From Patescibacteria group bacterium (GTDB taxonomy: Bacteria; Patescibacteriota; Minisyncoccia; Minisyncoccales; JAGOPM01): a DNA stretch of 16,457 bases. The notes beneath the pieces are model-generated. The model was not told where the DNA came from and made no database searches. It saw only the letters and a list, made by a program, of their open reading frames with translations. Where the stretch lies: NCBI GenBank assembly GCA_022710815.1, contig JAKLGF010000004.1, positions 1 through 16,457 on the forward strand, in the 5' to 3' direction. This document shows, in pieces, positions 1 through 7,850 of this stretch. Numbering within the stretch: position 1 is the stretch's first letter; each line of letters starts with the position of its first letter. Made by a program: the position numbers and the translations under genes.

Positions 1-22
1 TTTTCATAATAGTATTATTCAT
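1..22 (-). CDS. Possible start of a further gene, cut by the left edge
   Basis: An ATG at 22-20 (minus strand) lies 1 nt beyond the TAA stop of the exported protein at 24-1562, giving the junction TAATATG. The same 7-nt junction is seen at two other gene boundaries in this window (2822-2828 and 7847-7853). Only about seven codons (M-N-N-T-I-M-K) are visible, with a second in-frame ATG at 7-5. The product cannot be named; the spacing pattern is the only support. Confidence 0.3.
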
Positions 23-23
23 A

Positions 24-1562
24 TTATATTTCTTCCTCTTTCTTTTTATTCTTCCAAAGCCAGAAGCCAGCTCCCAGAATCAGCAATATGATAATGCTAG
101 CAATTACTCCTATTCCATTTTGAGGCTTAAGAGTAAAGTCTAGTTCCTTTTCTAATCCAACTCCAGTAATTTTCAATTTGTAGCTCTTCCCGCTCTTAAG
201 TAATAATTGCTTATTGTATTCCTTTCCGTAAAAGGACGGTTCGAAAAATACTAATTTCTTTCCAGAGTCAAATATTTCAATTGCCATTTTTGTTTCTACC
301 ATGGCATCACAACTATTAAATGCTCTGATTTGCAATATTCCATTATCACTGACTGTAGCTTCAAATCTTTCGGGGTCAGTAATGGCAGCGCAATCAAACT
401 TGAATGTAGCGCTGTCTCTTAAATTTCCCTTGCTGTCATAAATCGTAGCATCAATCCAAACATTTCCGTATTTTTTGTCTGGAGTAAATTCGGCCTTAAT
501 AGCCATTGTCTGAGCAGTTAATTCCCCTTCATAATTTGAACTCCCAATAATTCTGTTTCCCTCATCTCTTAAAACCAAGGAAATCTTTCCTTTAAAAGAC
601 TTAATATCTGATAAACTTCTAAAACAACTAAAAATGGAATTAGCTGTATCTTTCTTTAATGGGAACTGTTTGATTCCCATGAATGTAAGCATGGCTGAAG
701 GATTATCTCCTTCAATCATGATTTTAGGAGCAATAACATATTGATTCCCATCAATAGATATTGTTAAGTGGAACACATAGATTCCTTCTCTCAAATTCTT
801 AACTAATTGAACAATGTCTTTTGTTGCTCCTGGTCCAACTTGGATTTCCTGGTCTTCTTTAATATCTGCCTTATCGGGATTATATGAATTCCATTTATAT
901 ATCCTCTTAGCTATTTTTACCTTCCCAGGATCTGTCCCTTCATTCTTAATTGAGAAAGACAAATCAATTGGACTTCCAACATTAAATTTATAGCTTGAGG
1001 TTTTTGGGTTATAAATCTCCTTCCCTATTCTGACACTAGCTGGATCGATTATGATATTCTTTTCATTGGATTTGATATTAAAGCTTGGGCTGATAGCTTG
1101 GGCAATTTCTATCTTACTATCAATAACAAAGGTAGCTTTAACATAATAGCGTCCAGCAGGAATCTTGGCTGGCAATTGATGTTGAAAAACAACATCCTTC
1201 TCTCCCTTGGCAATTAAGCTAATATCTTCTTTGCCAAAGAATTCCAAGATTGCCACATCCCCTCTTTCCCCTTTCTTAAAGAGTTGGATAAACAATCCTC
1301 CATCAGCAATAGGATAATCATTAATATTAGTTATCCTACTGGTGACTTTCATATTGTCTCCAGGGTTATAATTCAGCTTTTCAGCATTGATGGTAATGCT
1401 GACATTGCCGTATTTATAAAAATCGGAACACCCTGCTCCAGCTTGGATATTATCCCCTCCCAACTGGATAGTCTTTATCCCAGGCGTTTGAGCTAATATA
1501 GCCAAAGGGACAAAGGCAATTACTAAAATTGCAAACAAAGCTTTGAAAAAACTTTTGTTCAT
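24..1562 (-). CDS. Exported, C-terminally membrane-anchored beta-sandwich protein, function unknown
   Basis: I do not recognise a specific family. Residues 1-24 are a typical signal peptide (basic MNKSFFK start, hydrophobic core, AILA end), so the bulk lies outside the membrane. Residues about 485-503 form a hydrophobic helix (IASIIILLILGAGFWLW) followed by a short NKKKEEE tail. This is a type I layout: exported N-terminus, single C-terminal anchor, charged cytoplasmic end. No LPxTG motif is seen. The body consists of alternating beta-strand stretches with phrases typical of CARDB-like or Ig-like adhesion domains (about 55-165 NYNPGDNMKVTSRITN, about 190-285 SPIDLSFSIKNEGTDPG, about 320-390). 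Cysteines are few (45, 313, 391, 418). It follows the PKD protein but is separated from it by a terminator and a likely promoter, so it is probably a separate transcript. Exported and anchored is well supported; a ligand-binding or surface role is inference. Confidence 0.85.
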   Translation of the reverse strand: MNKSFFKALFAILVIAFVPLAILAQTPGIKTIQLGGDNIQAGAGCSDFYKYGNVSITINAEKLNYNPGDNMKVTSRITNINDYPIADGGLFIQLFKKGERGDVAILEFFGKEDISLIAKGEKDVVFQHQLPAKIPAGRYYVKATFVIDSKIEIAQAISPSFNIKSNEKNIIIDPASVRIGKEIYNPKTSSYKFNVGSPIDLSFSIKNEGTDPGKVKIAKRIYKWNSYNPDKADIKEDQEIQVGPGATKDIVQLVKNLREGIYVFHLTISIDGNQYVIAPKIMIEGDNPSAMLTFMGIKQFPLKKDTANSIFSCFRSLSDIKSFKGKISLVLRDEGNRIIGSSNYEGELTAQTMAIKAEFTPDKKYGNVWIDATIYDSKGNLRDSATFKFDCAAITDPERFEATVSDNGILQIRAFNSCDAMVETKMAIEIFDSGKKLVFFEPSFYGKEYNKQLLLKSGKSYKLKITGVGLEKELDFTLKPQNGIGVIASIIILLILGAGFWLWKNKKKEEEI

Positions 1563-1585
1563 ATTTTAAATATTTTATTACCTTA

Positions 1586-1614
1586 ATAATACTATAATTA
1601 GTTTGTAAAGTGAA
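1586..1614 (-). promoter_or_regulatory. Predicted sigma70-type promoter of the anchored exported protein
   Basis: On the minus strand, a TTCACT hexamer (1614-1609) is followed after 17 nt by TATTAT (1591-1586; 5 of 6 to TATAAT). The predicted RNA start is near 1579, about 17 nt before the ATG at 1562. The site lies just after the terminator of the upstream gene, which is where a new promoter would be needed. The -35 matches consensus at 4 of 6 positions. No Shine-Dalgarno sequence is visible in the leader. Confidence 0.4.
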
Positions 1615-1629
1615 ATTATTTATCAACAG

Positions 1630-1661
1630 GTGTAAATAAAAAGCCCCCTTTCGGGGGCTTT
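1630..1661 (-). terminator. Intrinsic terminator after the PKD protein gene
   Basis: A 9-bp perfect stem (AAAGCCCCC at 1640-1648 with GGGGGCTTT at 1653-1661) closes a TTTC loop (GAAA on the minus strand). On the minus strand the stem is followed by a T-rich run (about 1642-1632: CTTTTTATTTA). It begins 2 nt after the TAA stop at 1664-1666 and ends the three-gene exported-protein run. Confidence 0.9.
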
Positions 1662-1663
1662 GA

Positions 1664-2824
1664 TTAATAATCCCAAGGAAGAACTTCTTGATAAGTAGGA
1701 TTATTCCTGGCATCTAATTGTTTTGTCTTAGAGCAGGAGTTATTATTCTTGTCGACAACAGTCAAAGTCACACTATACTTATTAGTTGTAGAATAAGTAT
1801 GGGATGGTTCAAGAGCCTTGCTAGCAGTTCCGTCTCCAAAATTCCAAGTTCGAGAAATAATATCATCTTGGGGAGTAGAAAGATCCTTGAAAGTATATAC
1901 TTTCTTTGAATCTTTGTAAGCAGAAGTCCAAGAAAAATCAACTATAGGATGCTTTGATTTAACTGCATATGTTTGGACATCGCTTTCATAAACATCATTA
2001 TTTTGATCCTTAATAATAACCTTCCAATAATATGCTCCTGAATATTGAAGCTTAGCTCCTAAAAGAACACTGTATGAGCTTAAATTAGTTCCAGCAGCAT
2101 CAATTACAGGATCAGCTAATGATGGGTCTGTGGCAACCAATAATTGATAGCTCTTCTGATAATCTCCTGGACTATTACCATTGAATTTCCAACCAAATGA
2201 TAATGATGGGCTAACAGAACAATAGTTCTCCCCAACAGCTAAATCTGATATGGAAGCATTCCCAGGATCAACAGTAATTTCTACTGTATCTGAAATATTA
2301 ACATCTTTAGGTTTAACAGTGATAGCAACTGTGTCTATAGCCATCCTTACTGGCTTAGGCTTTACAGTAATCAGAACCGAGTCGTTAGCTGAACGGATAA
2401 TTGTAGCCTTAGGAACATCGTAGCAATATTCTTCGTAAGCAATCATTGCTGGGAATGGACTGACTTGAGATTTAGCCACAACCCTATAACAATACTTTGC
2501 TTCATTAGGATACGCTTTCTTAAGTTCTGATAATGGAACATATCCTTTTATATCCCCTGGAGCAGTCATGGTCTCACCAGCTGTTGGCGTACTAAGAGAC
2601 CCTCCTGGCTGATAAAGATTAGTTCCGCCAGATAAATTCCCTGGCTTGTAAAATGCACACCAAAAAAGAACAGAACTTTCTCCGTTTAAGCTATTAAGTC
2701 TCCCGTTACAATAAAGATTATTAGAATCTATACTCCCAGGAAGACTCGTAACCGAAGGGGTTCCAGCCAAGGCAATCCCTGCTAAAAATGAAAAGATTAT
2801 TGTTAAAAAAATTATCTTCTTCAT
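1664..2824 (-). CDS. Exported PKD-domain protein with cysteine-containing N-terminal module
   Basis: Residues 1-20 are a signal peptide (MKKIIFLTIIFSFLAGIALA). Residues about 23-137 are a cysteine-containing beta-rich module (CAFYKPG, GGSLSTP, YCYRVVAK) that recurs in the VWA protein at 9337-12093. Residues 148-193 hold three diverged 15-16-residue repeats with the core D[ST]VxITVxP. Residues about 200-290 read as a fibronectin-III-like domain. Residues 291-372 are a PKD domain with the signature WNFGDGTAS then PSHTYSTTNKYSVTLTV. The protein ends 14 residues later with no anchor, so it is probably secreted or held by partners. It starts 1 nt after the stop of the cysteine-rich gene (TAATATG) with no ribosome binding site, so translation is probably coupled. 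PKD domains usually mediate binding to surfaces, carbohydrates or proteins; the actual partner is unknown. Confidence 0.85.
   Translation of the reverse strand: MKKIIFLTIIFSFLAGIALAGTPSVTSLPGSIDSNNLYCNGRLNSLNGESSVLFWCAFYKPGNLSGGTNLYQPGGSLSTPTAGETMTAPGDIKGYVPLSELKKAYPNEAKYCYRVVAKSQVSPFPAMIAYEEYCYDVPKATIIRSANDSVLITVKPKPVRMAIDTVAITVKPKDVNISDTVEITVDPGNASISDLAVGENYCSVSPSLSFGWKFNGNSPGDYQKSYQLLVATDPSLADPVIDAAGTNLSSYSVLLGAKLQYSGAYYWKVIIKDQNNDVYESDVQTYAVKSKHPIVDFSWTSAYKDSKKVYTFKDLSTPQDDIISRTWNFGDGTASKALEPSHTYSTTNKYSVTLTVVDKNNNSCSKTKQLDARNNPTYQEVLPWDY
2246..2383 (-). repeat. Three in-frame 15-16-residue tandem repeats (DxVxITVxP)
   Basis: Within the PKD protein, residues 148-163, 164-178 and 179-193 begin DSVLITVKP, DTVAITVKP and DTVEITVDP. 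The DNA units (2383-2336, 2335-2291, 2290-2246) have diverged more than the protein core, so these are old repeats kept by selection on the protein. They lie between the N-terminal cysteine module and the fibronectin-like domain, as a linker or small beta array. Confidence 0.8.
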
Positions 2825-2825
2825 A

Positions 2826-4421
2826 TTATTCAGTTACAGTTAGGGTGCAGGTATAAACTGTGTCTTTGGTTACTGTGGGAGCTGTAAATATCGGCTTGGC
2901 TCCGGTCTTGCTCGATAAAACTGAAACTTCAATCCCAGCACCATCCTGACAAATCCACGAATATTTTAAATTAGTATTATTAGGCTCAGAGCTTCCTCCT
3001 TCTAATGTTAATGCCTCTCCGCTATAGAGCGTCTTGTCCAGACCAGCGTTAGCAGTCAGTCCGGCAGGAGCACAGTTATTTAATGTGCAATTAGCAGAGC
3101 AAGTCTTTGAACAGGCTCCGTTATTTGTTCCATTGTCGCAAGCTTCTGTTCCCTCTTTTATTCCATTACCACAAGTCTGAGTTGGAGCAGTTGTCAAAAA
3201 TGGCCAACTAAAACATTTATCTTGGCTAGCAGGAGCTTTAACCCAAATTCCTGTCATCATCTTTGCCTCAGACACAGCATTAGCTCTGGCGCAAAAAGGA
3301 TTAGTCCATTGCTTGGCACAATCTCTGATTATTGGTTCTGGATCAAGCAAACTACTCCTGTAATTCAATTCGTACCAAGCCACTGGGGCTTCGATAGTAA
3401 AATCTCCATTGCTACTAATTTTGGAGGCAATCCCATACTGATCAATTCCTGTCTCAAAAAAATCCATACATCCACCACTCTTAAGATATCCCTTTAATTG
3501 GTTATAAATTTCAAACCCTGTTCTAACTGGAAAAGAATCGTTCCAATTATTCAATCTACCTTTCAAAACTAAACAGCTTGTTCCATTGTAGTCTACTGTG
3601 ACTCCAGCATAACTAGTTGCTTTTCCTTTAGCAGCCCATCTATCACGGAAAGACTGGCTGCATTGGGCCCATGGTTTTATCTCAGCACTAATTGTTTCCA
3701 CCATAGTATTTGTCGGTGGCTGAGTTATCCCAGAACAAACAGCAAGCCCGTTTTTATCATTGGCATCAGTACAAGATCCACACCATTTATATGTCTTCCA
3801 GGCTCCACACTTAGTCACATTAGCATTCTCATCTGTGGCGCAATATCTCCAAGTATATAAAACATTAGCTCTGGCTTGGAATAAGACAGGAAAACCAGCA
3901 GGACCTCCTGGTCTGACTGCTGCTATATGACTACAGGAATAATTTGTTTGAGCCTTGTATATAGTAGAATTGGTATCAGTATAATATTCAACAAAAGTAC
4001 AAACTTTTGATGCATTATTGATAAGCATTTCTTTATCAAAATCTCCATTAAAATGCATCCAATAATAATTATTAGCTAAACATTCTGGGCTAGCACTATC
4101 AAAAGTAACTCTATCATTAACACCACCTGTTGTAACCGTAAAAGCAGAAGGAGTTGTCCCTCCCCCATTTCCCGAGCAATTGGCATTACAAGTTGCCATA
4201 TCAAAATCGCTATAGCAAATAGTTCCTACTTTTAATATTCCGGCTGCTCCCAATTGAGAAGTACAAGTTAGATAATCAGAATAGGCGCTAGTTGCCAGAC
4301 AAGAAACAGGATTGTTTTGGGGGCAATAATACAGAGTCGGATTAGCTGCCTGAGCTGATTGGGAAACAAAGACTCCCGAGATTAAAATTAATATTGTTAA
4401 TAATATTTTTATTATCTTCAT
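2826..4421 (-). CDS. Exported cysteine-rich protein with DUF4215-like motif and C-terminal Ig/PKD-like domain
   Basis: The signal peptide covers residues 1-25 (MKIIKILLTI start, AQA end). The mature part has 28 cysteines, an even number, suggesting a disulfide-stabilised extracellular protein. Residues 30-82 are a first cysteine cluster, then a GNGGGTTPS linker, then a long unrecognised region (about 92-410). Residues 417-450 match the myxococcus-type/DUF4215 cysteine-rich repeat (CGNGIKEGTEACDNG, then CSKTCSANC). Residues about 456-531 are an Ig/PKD-like module with paired cysteines (SWIC491, YTC525) that resembles the end of the neighbouring propeller protein. The chain stops exactly at the end of this domain. 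It starts 4 nt after the propeller gene stops and ends 1 nt before the PKD gene, so all three are likely one transcript. No enzyme motif is visible; a surface or matrix role is inferred. Confidence 0.85.
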   Translation of the reverse strand: MKIIKILLTILILISGVFVSQSAQAANPTLYYCPQNNPVSCLATSAYSDYLTCTSQLGAAGILKVGTICYSDFDMATCNANCSGNGGGTTPSAFTVTTGGVNDRVTFDSASPECLANNYYWMHFNGDFDKEMLINNASKVCTFVEYYTDTNSTIYKAQTNYSCSHIAAVRPGGPAGFPVLFQARANVLYTWRYCATDENANVTKCGAWKTYKWCGSCTDANDKNGLAVCSGITQPPTNTMVETISAEIKPWAQCSQSFRDRWAAKGKATSYAGVTVDYNGTSCLVLKGRLNNWNDSFPVRTGFEIYNQLKGYLKSGGCMDFFETGIDQYGIASKISSNGDFTIEAPVAWYELNYRSSLLDPEPIIRDCAKQWTNPFCARANAVSEAKMMTGIWVKAPASQDKCFSWPFLTTAPTQTCGNGIKEGTEACDNGTNNGACSKTCSANCTLNNCAPAGLTANAGLDKTLYSGEALTLEGGSSEPNNTNLKYSWICQDGAGIEVSVLSSKTGAKPIFTAPTVTKDTVYTCTLTVTE

Positions 4422-4425
4422 ATTT

Positions 4426-5931
4426 TTATTTTAAAATTTCTTTTGCGTTTAATGTGCAATAATATTTAGTTTGAGCTATTACTTTAGGAGCAGTGAAAAT
4501 TGGTTTCAAAATAGCATTAGAAGATAAGAGCCCATCTACAACATTCCCCGCAGAATCTTTACAAACCCAGGTGTATGAAATATTGGTAGCTAGTGGTAGA
4601 GACGTACTAGCATCACTAAAAGAAACTGTCTTGCCAGAAAATAATTTCTTTGGAGCTCCGGCATCAATAGTCAAAGGAATCTTGGTCGGCTCTAAAGCAA
4701 AATCAAAAGCTTTGGCAATAAAGGCCGAGGCGTTACTATTGAGCTTATAATAATCAAGAAGTATCTTCCCATCATTCATGCTATACAATGAGCAATAGTT
4801 AGAAGCTATAACCGGAAAAGGAAGAGTTACCTTGGGTGTCATTAAATCAAGCTCACTGTCATATACTTTAACAGTGCAACTATTTACAGGAACAGAAACG
4901 CAATCATGAACAAGATAATTTCCCGAATTTTTAGCTGGAACTATCTTGAAGAATCTATAATCGTAATTGTCTATCTGGGAGCTAAAAGAATAAAAATCTT
5001 TTGTACTTTTATATCCTCCTGCAGAATTAAAAATAAATACCTTGTAAGTTTTAATTAAACTTGTCCCTGAGGTTTGGAAATCAACAAATCCAAGACCAAC
5101 ATCTCCATTTTTAAAACGAAACTGATTATCAAAGAACCCGATATTGGCAATCGAACTCTTTTGGACTACTTTCCCTTCTCTATCAACAATGACTAGCTTG
5201 TTGCTAATGTATCTATCATTCCTACAAGCATACTCTCCAGTATCGTCAGAATAACCAATTAAAAAATTGCCATTATCTAAATTAACAGCCTTCCCTCCAT
5301 AACATCGAGCATAAGTAATAGGATTCTTTTCGGAAACTATTTCATTGCCATTACTATCATATATTACGAATTTAATAGATTCTCTCCCAGTTCCATCAGC
5401 AGTATTTTTAGAATAAAAAATAGCGAAGCGATCATTTTCTATAGGCAAAACTTCTAAATTATATTGCCCATAAGTATTCGCGTAGGTTTTTTGAGACAAT
5501 AAATTACCCTGCTGATCATAGATATTAAAATGGAGTATGGACTCAGAAAGAACATTATTAGAATATCTGAAAGTCAAACAAACTACCAAAACTTTTTCTC
5601 CACCCGAGAGGGACATCGTGATCGGATTAGAACATGTAAGATCAATTTTTCTGTTATACCCATATCCTGAAGCAGCATCAATTGGGGAAAAACTTTTTAT
5701 TATCGTTCCTGTTTTGGAAACAATTCCATAAATACCATAATCAAACAGCCCGTCGCTTAAAATAGACCTATAGCCAGTAATAAATAAATTACCATTGGCC
5801 ATTTCAACAACTGCCCCTGGCTTGGCAAACAAGTCGTCTGAAGTAATTGTATAATAAGTAGATTCAGCCCTAGCAGAGCCAGTAAGAGCTAAAAAAAGCA
5901 GACAATATAAAAAAAGCAATATTTTTCTCAT
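4426..5931 (-). CDS. Exported predicted seven-bladed beta-propeller protein with C-terminal Ig/PKD-like domain
   Basis: The signal peptide covers residues 1-22 (LLFLALTGSARA end). Residues about 39-421 contain seven consecutive units of roughly 45-50 residues. Each has a hairpin like NGNLFITGY, NDRFAIFYS or NGNFLIGYS, a loop, then a strand pair like FNIYDQQGNLLSQ, FVIYDSNGNEIVS or LVIVDREGKVVQK. This is the pattern of a seven-bladed beta-propeller. Residues about 423-501 form an Ig/PKD-like module with paired cysteines (TWVC457, YYC492) resembling the end of the next gene's product. Cys10 lies inside the signal peptide and does not form a lipobox. It is first in the three-gene exported run and follows the Nudix gene by 26 nt, with a consensus -10 element in the gap. 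Propellers bind ligands or proteins; catalytic activity cannot be read from this sequence. Confidence 0.85.
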   Translation of the reverse strand: MRKILLFLYCLLFLALTGSARAESTYYTITSDDLFAKPGAVVEMANGNLFITGYRSILSDGLFDYGIYGIVSKTGTIIKSFSPIDAASGYGYNRKIDLTCSNPITMSLSGGEKVLVVCLTFRYSNNVLSESILHFNIYDQQGNLLSQKTYANTYGQYNLEVLPIENDRFAIFYSKNTADGTGRESIKFVIYDSNGNEIVSEKNPITYARCYGGKAVNLDNGNFLIGYSDDTGEYACRNDRYISNKLVIVDREGKVVQKSSIANIGFFDNQFRFKNGDVGLGFVDFQTSGTSLIKTYKVFIFNSAGGYKSTKDFYSFSSQIDNYDYRFFKIVPAKNSGNYLVHDCVSVPVNSCTVKVYDSELDLMTPKVTLPFPVIASNYCSLYSMNDGKILLDYYKLNSNASAFIAKAFDFALEPTKIPLTIDAGAPKKLFSGKTVSFSDASTSLPLATNISYTWVCKDSAGNVVDGLLSSNAILKPIFTAPKVIAQTKYYCTLNAKEILK

Positions 5932-5949
5932 AATTCAAATATTGCCTTT

Positions 5950-5955
5950 ATTATA
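5950..5955 (-). promoter_or_regulatory. Possible -10 element for the three-gene exported-protein run
   Basis: A perfect TATAAT on the minus strand (5955-5950) lies in the 26-nt gap after the Nudix gene, 18 nt before the ATG at 5931. The predicted leader is about 12 nt. No convincing -35 is visible upstream, so this may be a weak or internal promoter that partly separates the exported genes from the metabolic genes. Confidence 0.35.
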
Positions 5956-5957
5956 CC

Positions 5958-6389
5958 CTATTTTTTTAAAAAATCATTGGCAGCTGTGAGTAACTGCTTG
6001 GAGTTCTTGAATTTCAAGAAGCTAATAGCTTCATCAAATTCAGCCCATTTAGAATCACTATGCTCAGAGGACAGAATAATATTACTAGTATTAGTTTGAG
6101 CTAGATAGAAAATAACCATTTTGAAAACATTCTTGTTCTCTACTCTGAAGAAATACTTAATAATCTTCTTGAACTTAGGATCAAAGATCAAATCTCTTAA
6201 TCCTGTTTCCTCCTGAATTTCTCTGACTGCTGCTTCCTGATCAGATTCTCCTGCTTCCACATGGCCTTTGGAAAACTCCCAATATCCCCTATCAGAGCGC
6301 AGAGAAGATGGATAGTACAAAAGAAGGTAATAAACCTTATTACCTTCTTTTCTGTATATTATTGCTCCGGCTGATTTTTCAAAAGGCAT
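5958..6389 (-). CDS. Nudix hydrolase, Ap4A-hydrolase (diadenosine tetraphosphatase) type
   Basis: A complete Nudix box spans residues 42-64 (GHVEAGE, then REIQEETGL), matching GX5EX7REUXEEXGU with all metal-binding glutamates present. The opening SAGAIIYR, the YWEFSKGHVE run into the box and the C-terminal SKWAEFDEAISFL followed by LLTAANDFL are typical of the small asymmetrical bis(5'-nucleosyl)-tetraphosphatase family (usually 130-150 residues; this one is 143). Such cytosolic enzymes cleave Ap4A to ATP and AMP, although many members act on other capped nucleotides. The start codon overlaps the pyruvate kinase stop by 1 nt (TAATG). GAGGA sits 9 nt upstream of the ATG, the best Shine-Dalgarno-like site in the window. 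The Nudix assignment is near certain; the exact substrate is inferred. Confidence 0.93.
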   Translation of the reverse strand: MPFEKSAGAIIYRKEGNKVYYLLLYYPSSLRSDRGYWEFSKGHVEAGESDQEAAVREIQEETGLRDLIFDPKFKKIIKYFFRVENKNVFKMVIFYLAQTNTSNIILSSEHSDSKWAEFDEAISFLKFKNSKQLLTAANDFLKK

Positions 6390-7849
6390 TATAGTATTTC
6401 CTCAACCTTTATTAAATTAGTTCCTCCAGTAACTCCTGGTTTTGAGCCAGCAGTAACAACTACATAATCATGAGCTTTAGCAATGCCCAAATCTTTGGCA
6501 ATCTTTTGACCAAAATCAAAAACCTGGTCAGCTAATTTGAAAGTCTTGATTTTAAATGGCACTGCGCCCCAAACAAAATTAAGTCTCTTGAGTGTGCTTT
6601 CTTGAGCAGTTAAAGAAAGAATCGGGGCTGCTGGTCTGTGGCCAGCAATGAGCATGGCTGTTCTCCCAAATTCAGTGACACAGACAATTAATTTAGCTTT
6701 GGTGATTCTAGCAATTTCGGTGGCGGAATAAGCAACAGCGCTAGAAACATTCTTTTCTACTACATTTTCCTTTTCATCAATATGGGTTTTAAACAAAGAA
6801 CTCTTTTCTGTTGTCTGAATAATTTTATCCATTACCTCAACTGCTTTAAATGGATAATTCCCAACAGCTGTTTCATTGGAAAGCATAACTGCATCAGTGC
6901 CATCAAAAATAGCATTAGCAATATCTGTAATTTCAGGTCTGGTTGGAGTGGGATTGTCTACCATAGAGATAAGCATCTGAGTAGCGGTAATCACTGGCTT
7001 TTTCCAAGCATGAGCTTCTTTAATAATCTTTTTCTGGATTAATGGTACTTCTTCAATTGGAAGCTCAACTCCTAAATCTCCTCTAGCCACCATTATTACA
7101 TCTGAGGCTTCTAGTATTGCTGGCAAATTCTGGATAGCTTCCCATTTTTCAATTTTAGAAACAATGGGTATTTGTTTCTTTCCCATTAAGTTCCTTAAAT
7201 CATTAACTTCATTGGCTGTTCTAACAAATGACAAGGCGACACAGTCAACACCAATTTTCAAACCAAATTCCAAATCCTTTTTATCTTTTTCAGTAATAGC
7301 TGGGGTAGATAATTTGGTTCCTGGGAAATTAACTCCTTTATGATCTCCTATCTCTCCCCCATCAATAACATGAGTATATATTTTATCGTCTTGAATTTTA
7401 ACAATTTCAATTTTAACCAAGCCATCATTTAAATATATCTTGTCCCCAACAGAAATATCATTAATGATTTCCTCATTAGTAACCGAGGCCATTTTAGAAT
7501 CTCCCAAAACTTCCTTAGTAGTTAAAATGAATTCTTCTCCTAATTTCAAAACTGTGGGATTCTTTTTGAATTTTCCTAGTCTGATTTTAGGACCTTGCAA
7601 ATCTTGTAAAACAGTCAAAGGAATTCCAGTTGCCTTTTCTACTCTGCGGATGTTTTTAATAATCCTGCCATTAGTCTCATAGGATCCATGGGAGAAATTA
7701 ACTCTAAAAATACAAACTCCCATTTCTACGAATTTCTTGATATCCTCGGCTCGAGAAGTTGCTGGTCCAACAGTTGCTACTATCTTAGTGCTTCTAGATA
7801 GTATTCTTCTCAAAATTTCAGTATTAATTCCTTTTTTTGATTTTGCCAT
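6389..7849 (-). CDS. pyk: Pyruvate kinase
   Basis: This enzyme converts phosphoenolpyruvate and ADP to pyruvate and ATP in the cytosol, the last step of glycolysis. Numbering is from the ATG at 7849 (486 aa). Visible family motifs are STKIVATVGPAT (20-31), FRVNFSHG (48-55), DLQGPKIRLG (83-92), the catalytic-lysine stretch SKIEKWE (231-237), the metal site VARGDLGVELP (254-264), TATQML (288-293) and GTDAVMLSNETAVGNYP (317-333). The C-terminal domain ends GSKPGVTGGTNLIKVEEIL. Lys88 sits where potassium-dependent enzymes have Glu117, suggesting potassium independence. I chose the ATG at 7849 because it follows the upstream stop by 1 nt. The longer reading from 7870 begins with TTG and overlaps the upstream gene. 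It is the middle gene of the HhH-pyk-Nudix run and overlaps the Nudix start by 1 nt. Confidence 0.97.
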   Translation of the reverse strand: MAKSKKGINTEILRRILSRSTKIVATVGPATSRAEDIKKFVEMGVCIFRVNFSHGSYETNGRIIKNIRRVEKATGIPLTVLQDLQGPKIRLGKFKKNPTVLKLGEEFILTTKEVLGDSKMASVTNEEIINDISVGDKIYLNDGLVKIEIVKIQDDKIYTHVIDGGEIGDHKGVNFPGTKLSTPAITEKDKKDLEFGLKIGVDCVALSFVRTANEVNDLRNLMGKKQIPIVSKIEKWEAIQNLPAILEASDVIMVARGDLGVELPIEEVPLIQKKIIKEAHAWKKPVITATQMLISMVDNPTPTRPEITDIANAIFDGTDAVMLSNETAVGNYPFKAVEVMDKIIQTTEKSSLFKTHIDEKENVVEKNVSSAVAYSATEIARITKAKLIVCVTEFGRTAMLIAGHRPAAPILSLTAQESTLKRLNFVWGAVPFKIKTFKLADQVFDFGQKIAKDLGIAKAHDYVVVTAGSKPGVTGGTNLIKVEEIL

Positions 7850-7850
7850 A

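Noticed and set aside
1284..1496. Open frames on the strand opposite the exported proteins and pyruvate kinase (for example 1284-1496, 3222-3497, 6782-7042, 9793-10164, 11296-11688)
   Set aside because: They lie wholly within well-supported genes, have no recognisable domains or start signals, and read like translated antisense of the real genes.
1664..5931. The exported trio as one large gene broken by frameshifts
   Set aside because: Each of the three products has its own ATG and signal peptide, and each ends at a domain boundary with a normal stop.
4426..5931. Propeller protein as a lipoprotein through Cys10
   Set aside because: Cys10 sits in the middle of the hydrophobic signal core with no lipobox, and a normal cleavage site (ARA) follows at residue 22.
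5961..5973. T7A6 palindromic run at the end of the Nudix gene as a terminator
   Set aside because: It has no GC stem or loop and encodes the C-terminal lysines of the Nudix protein.
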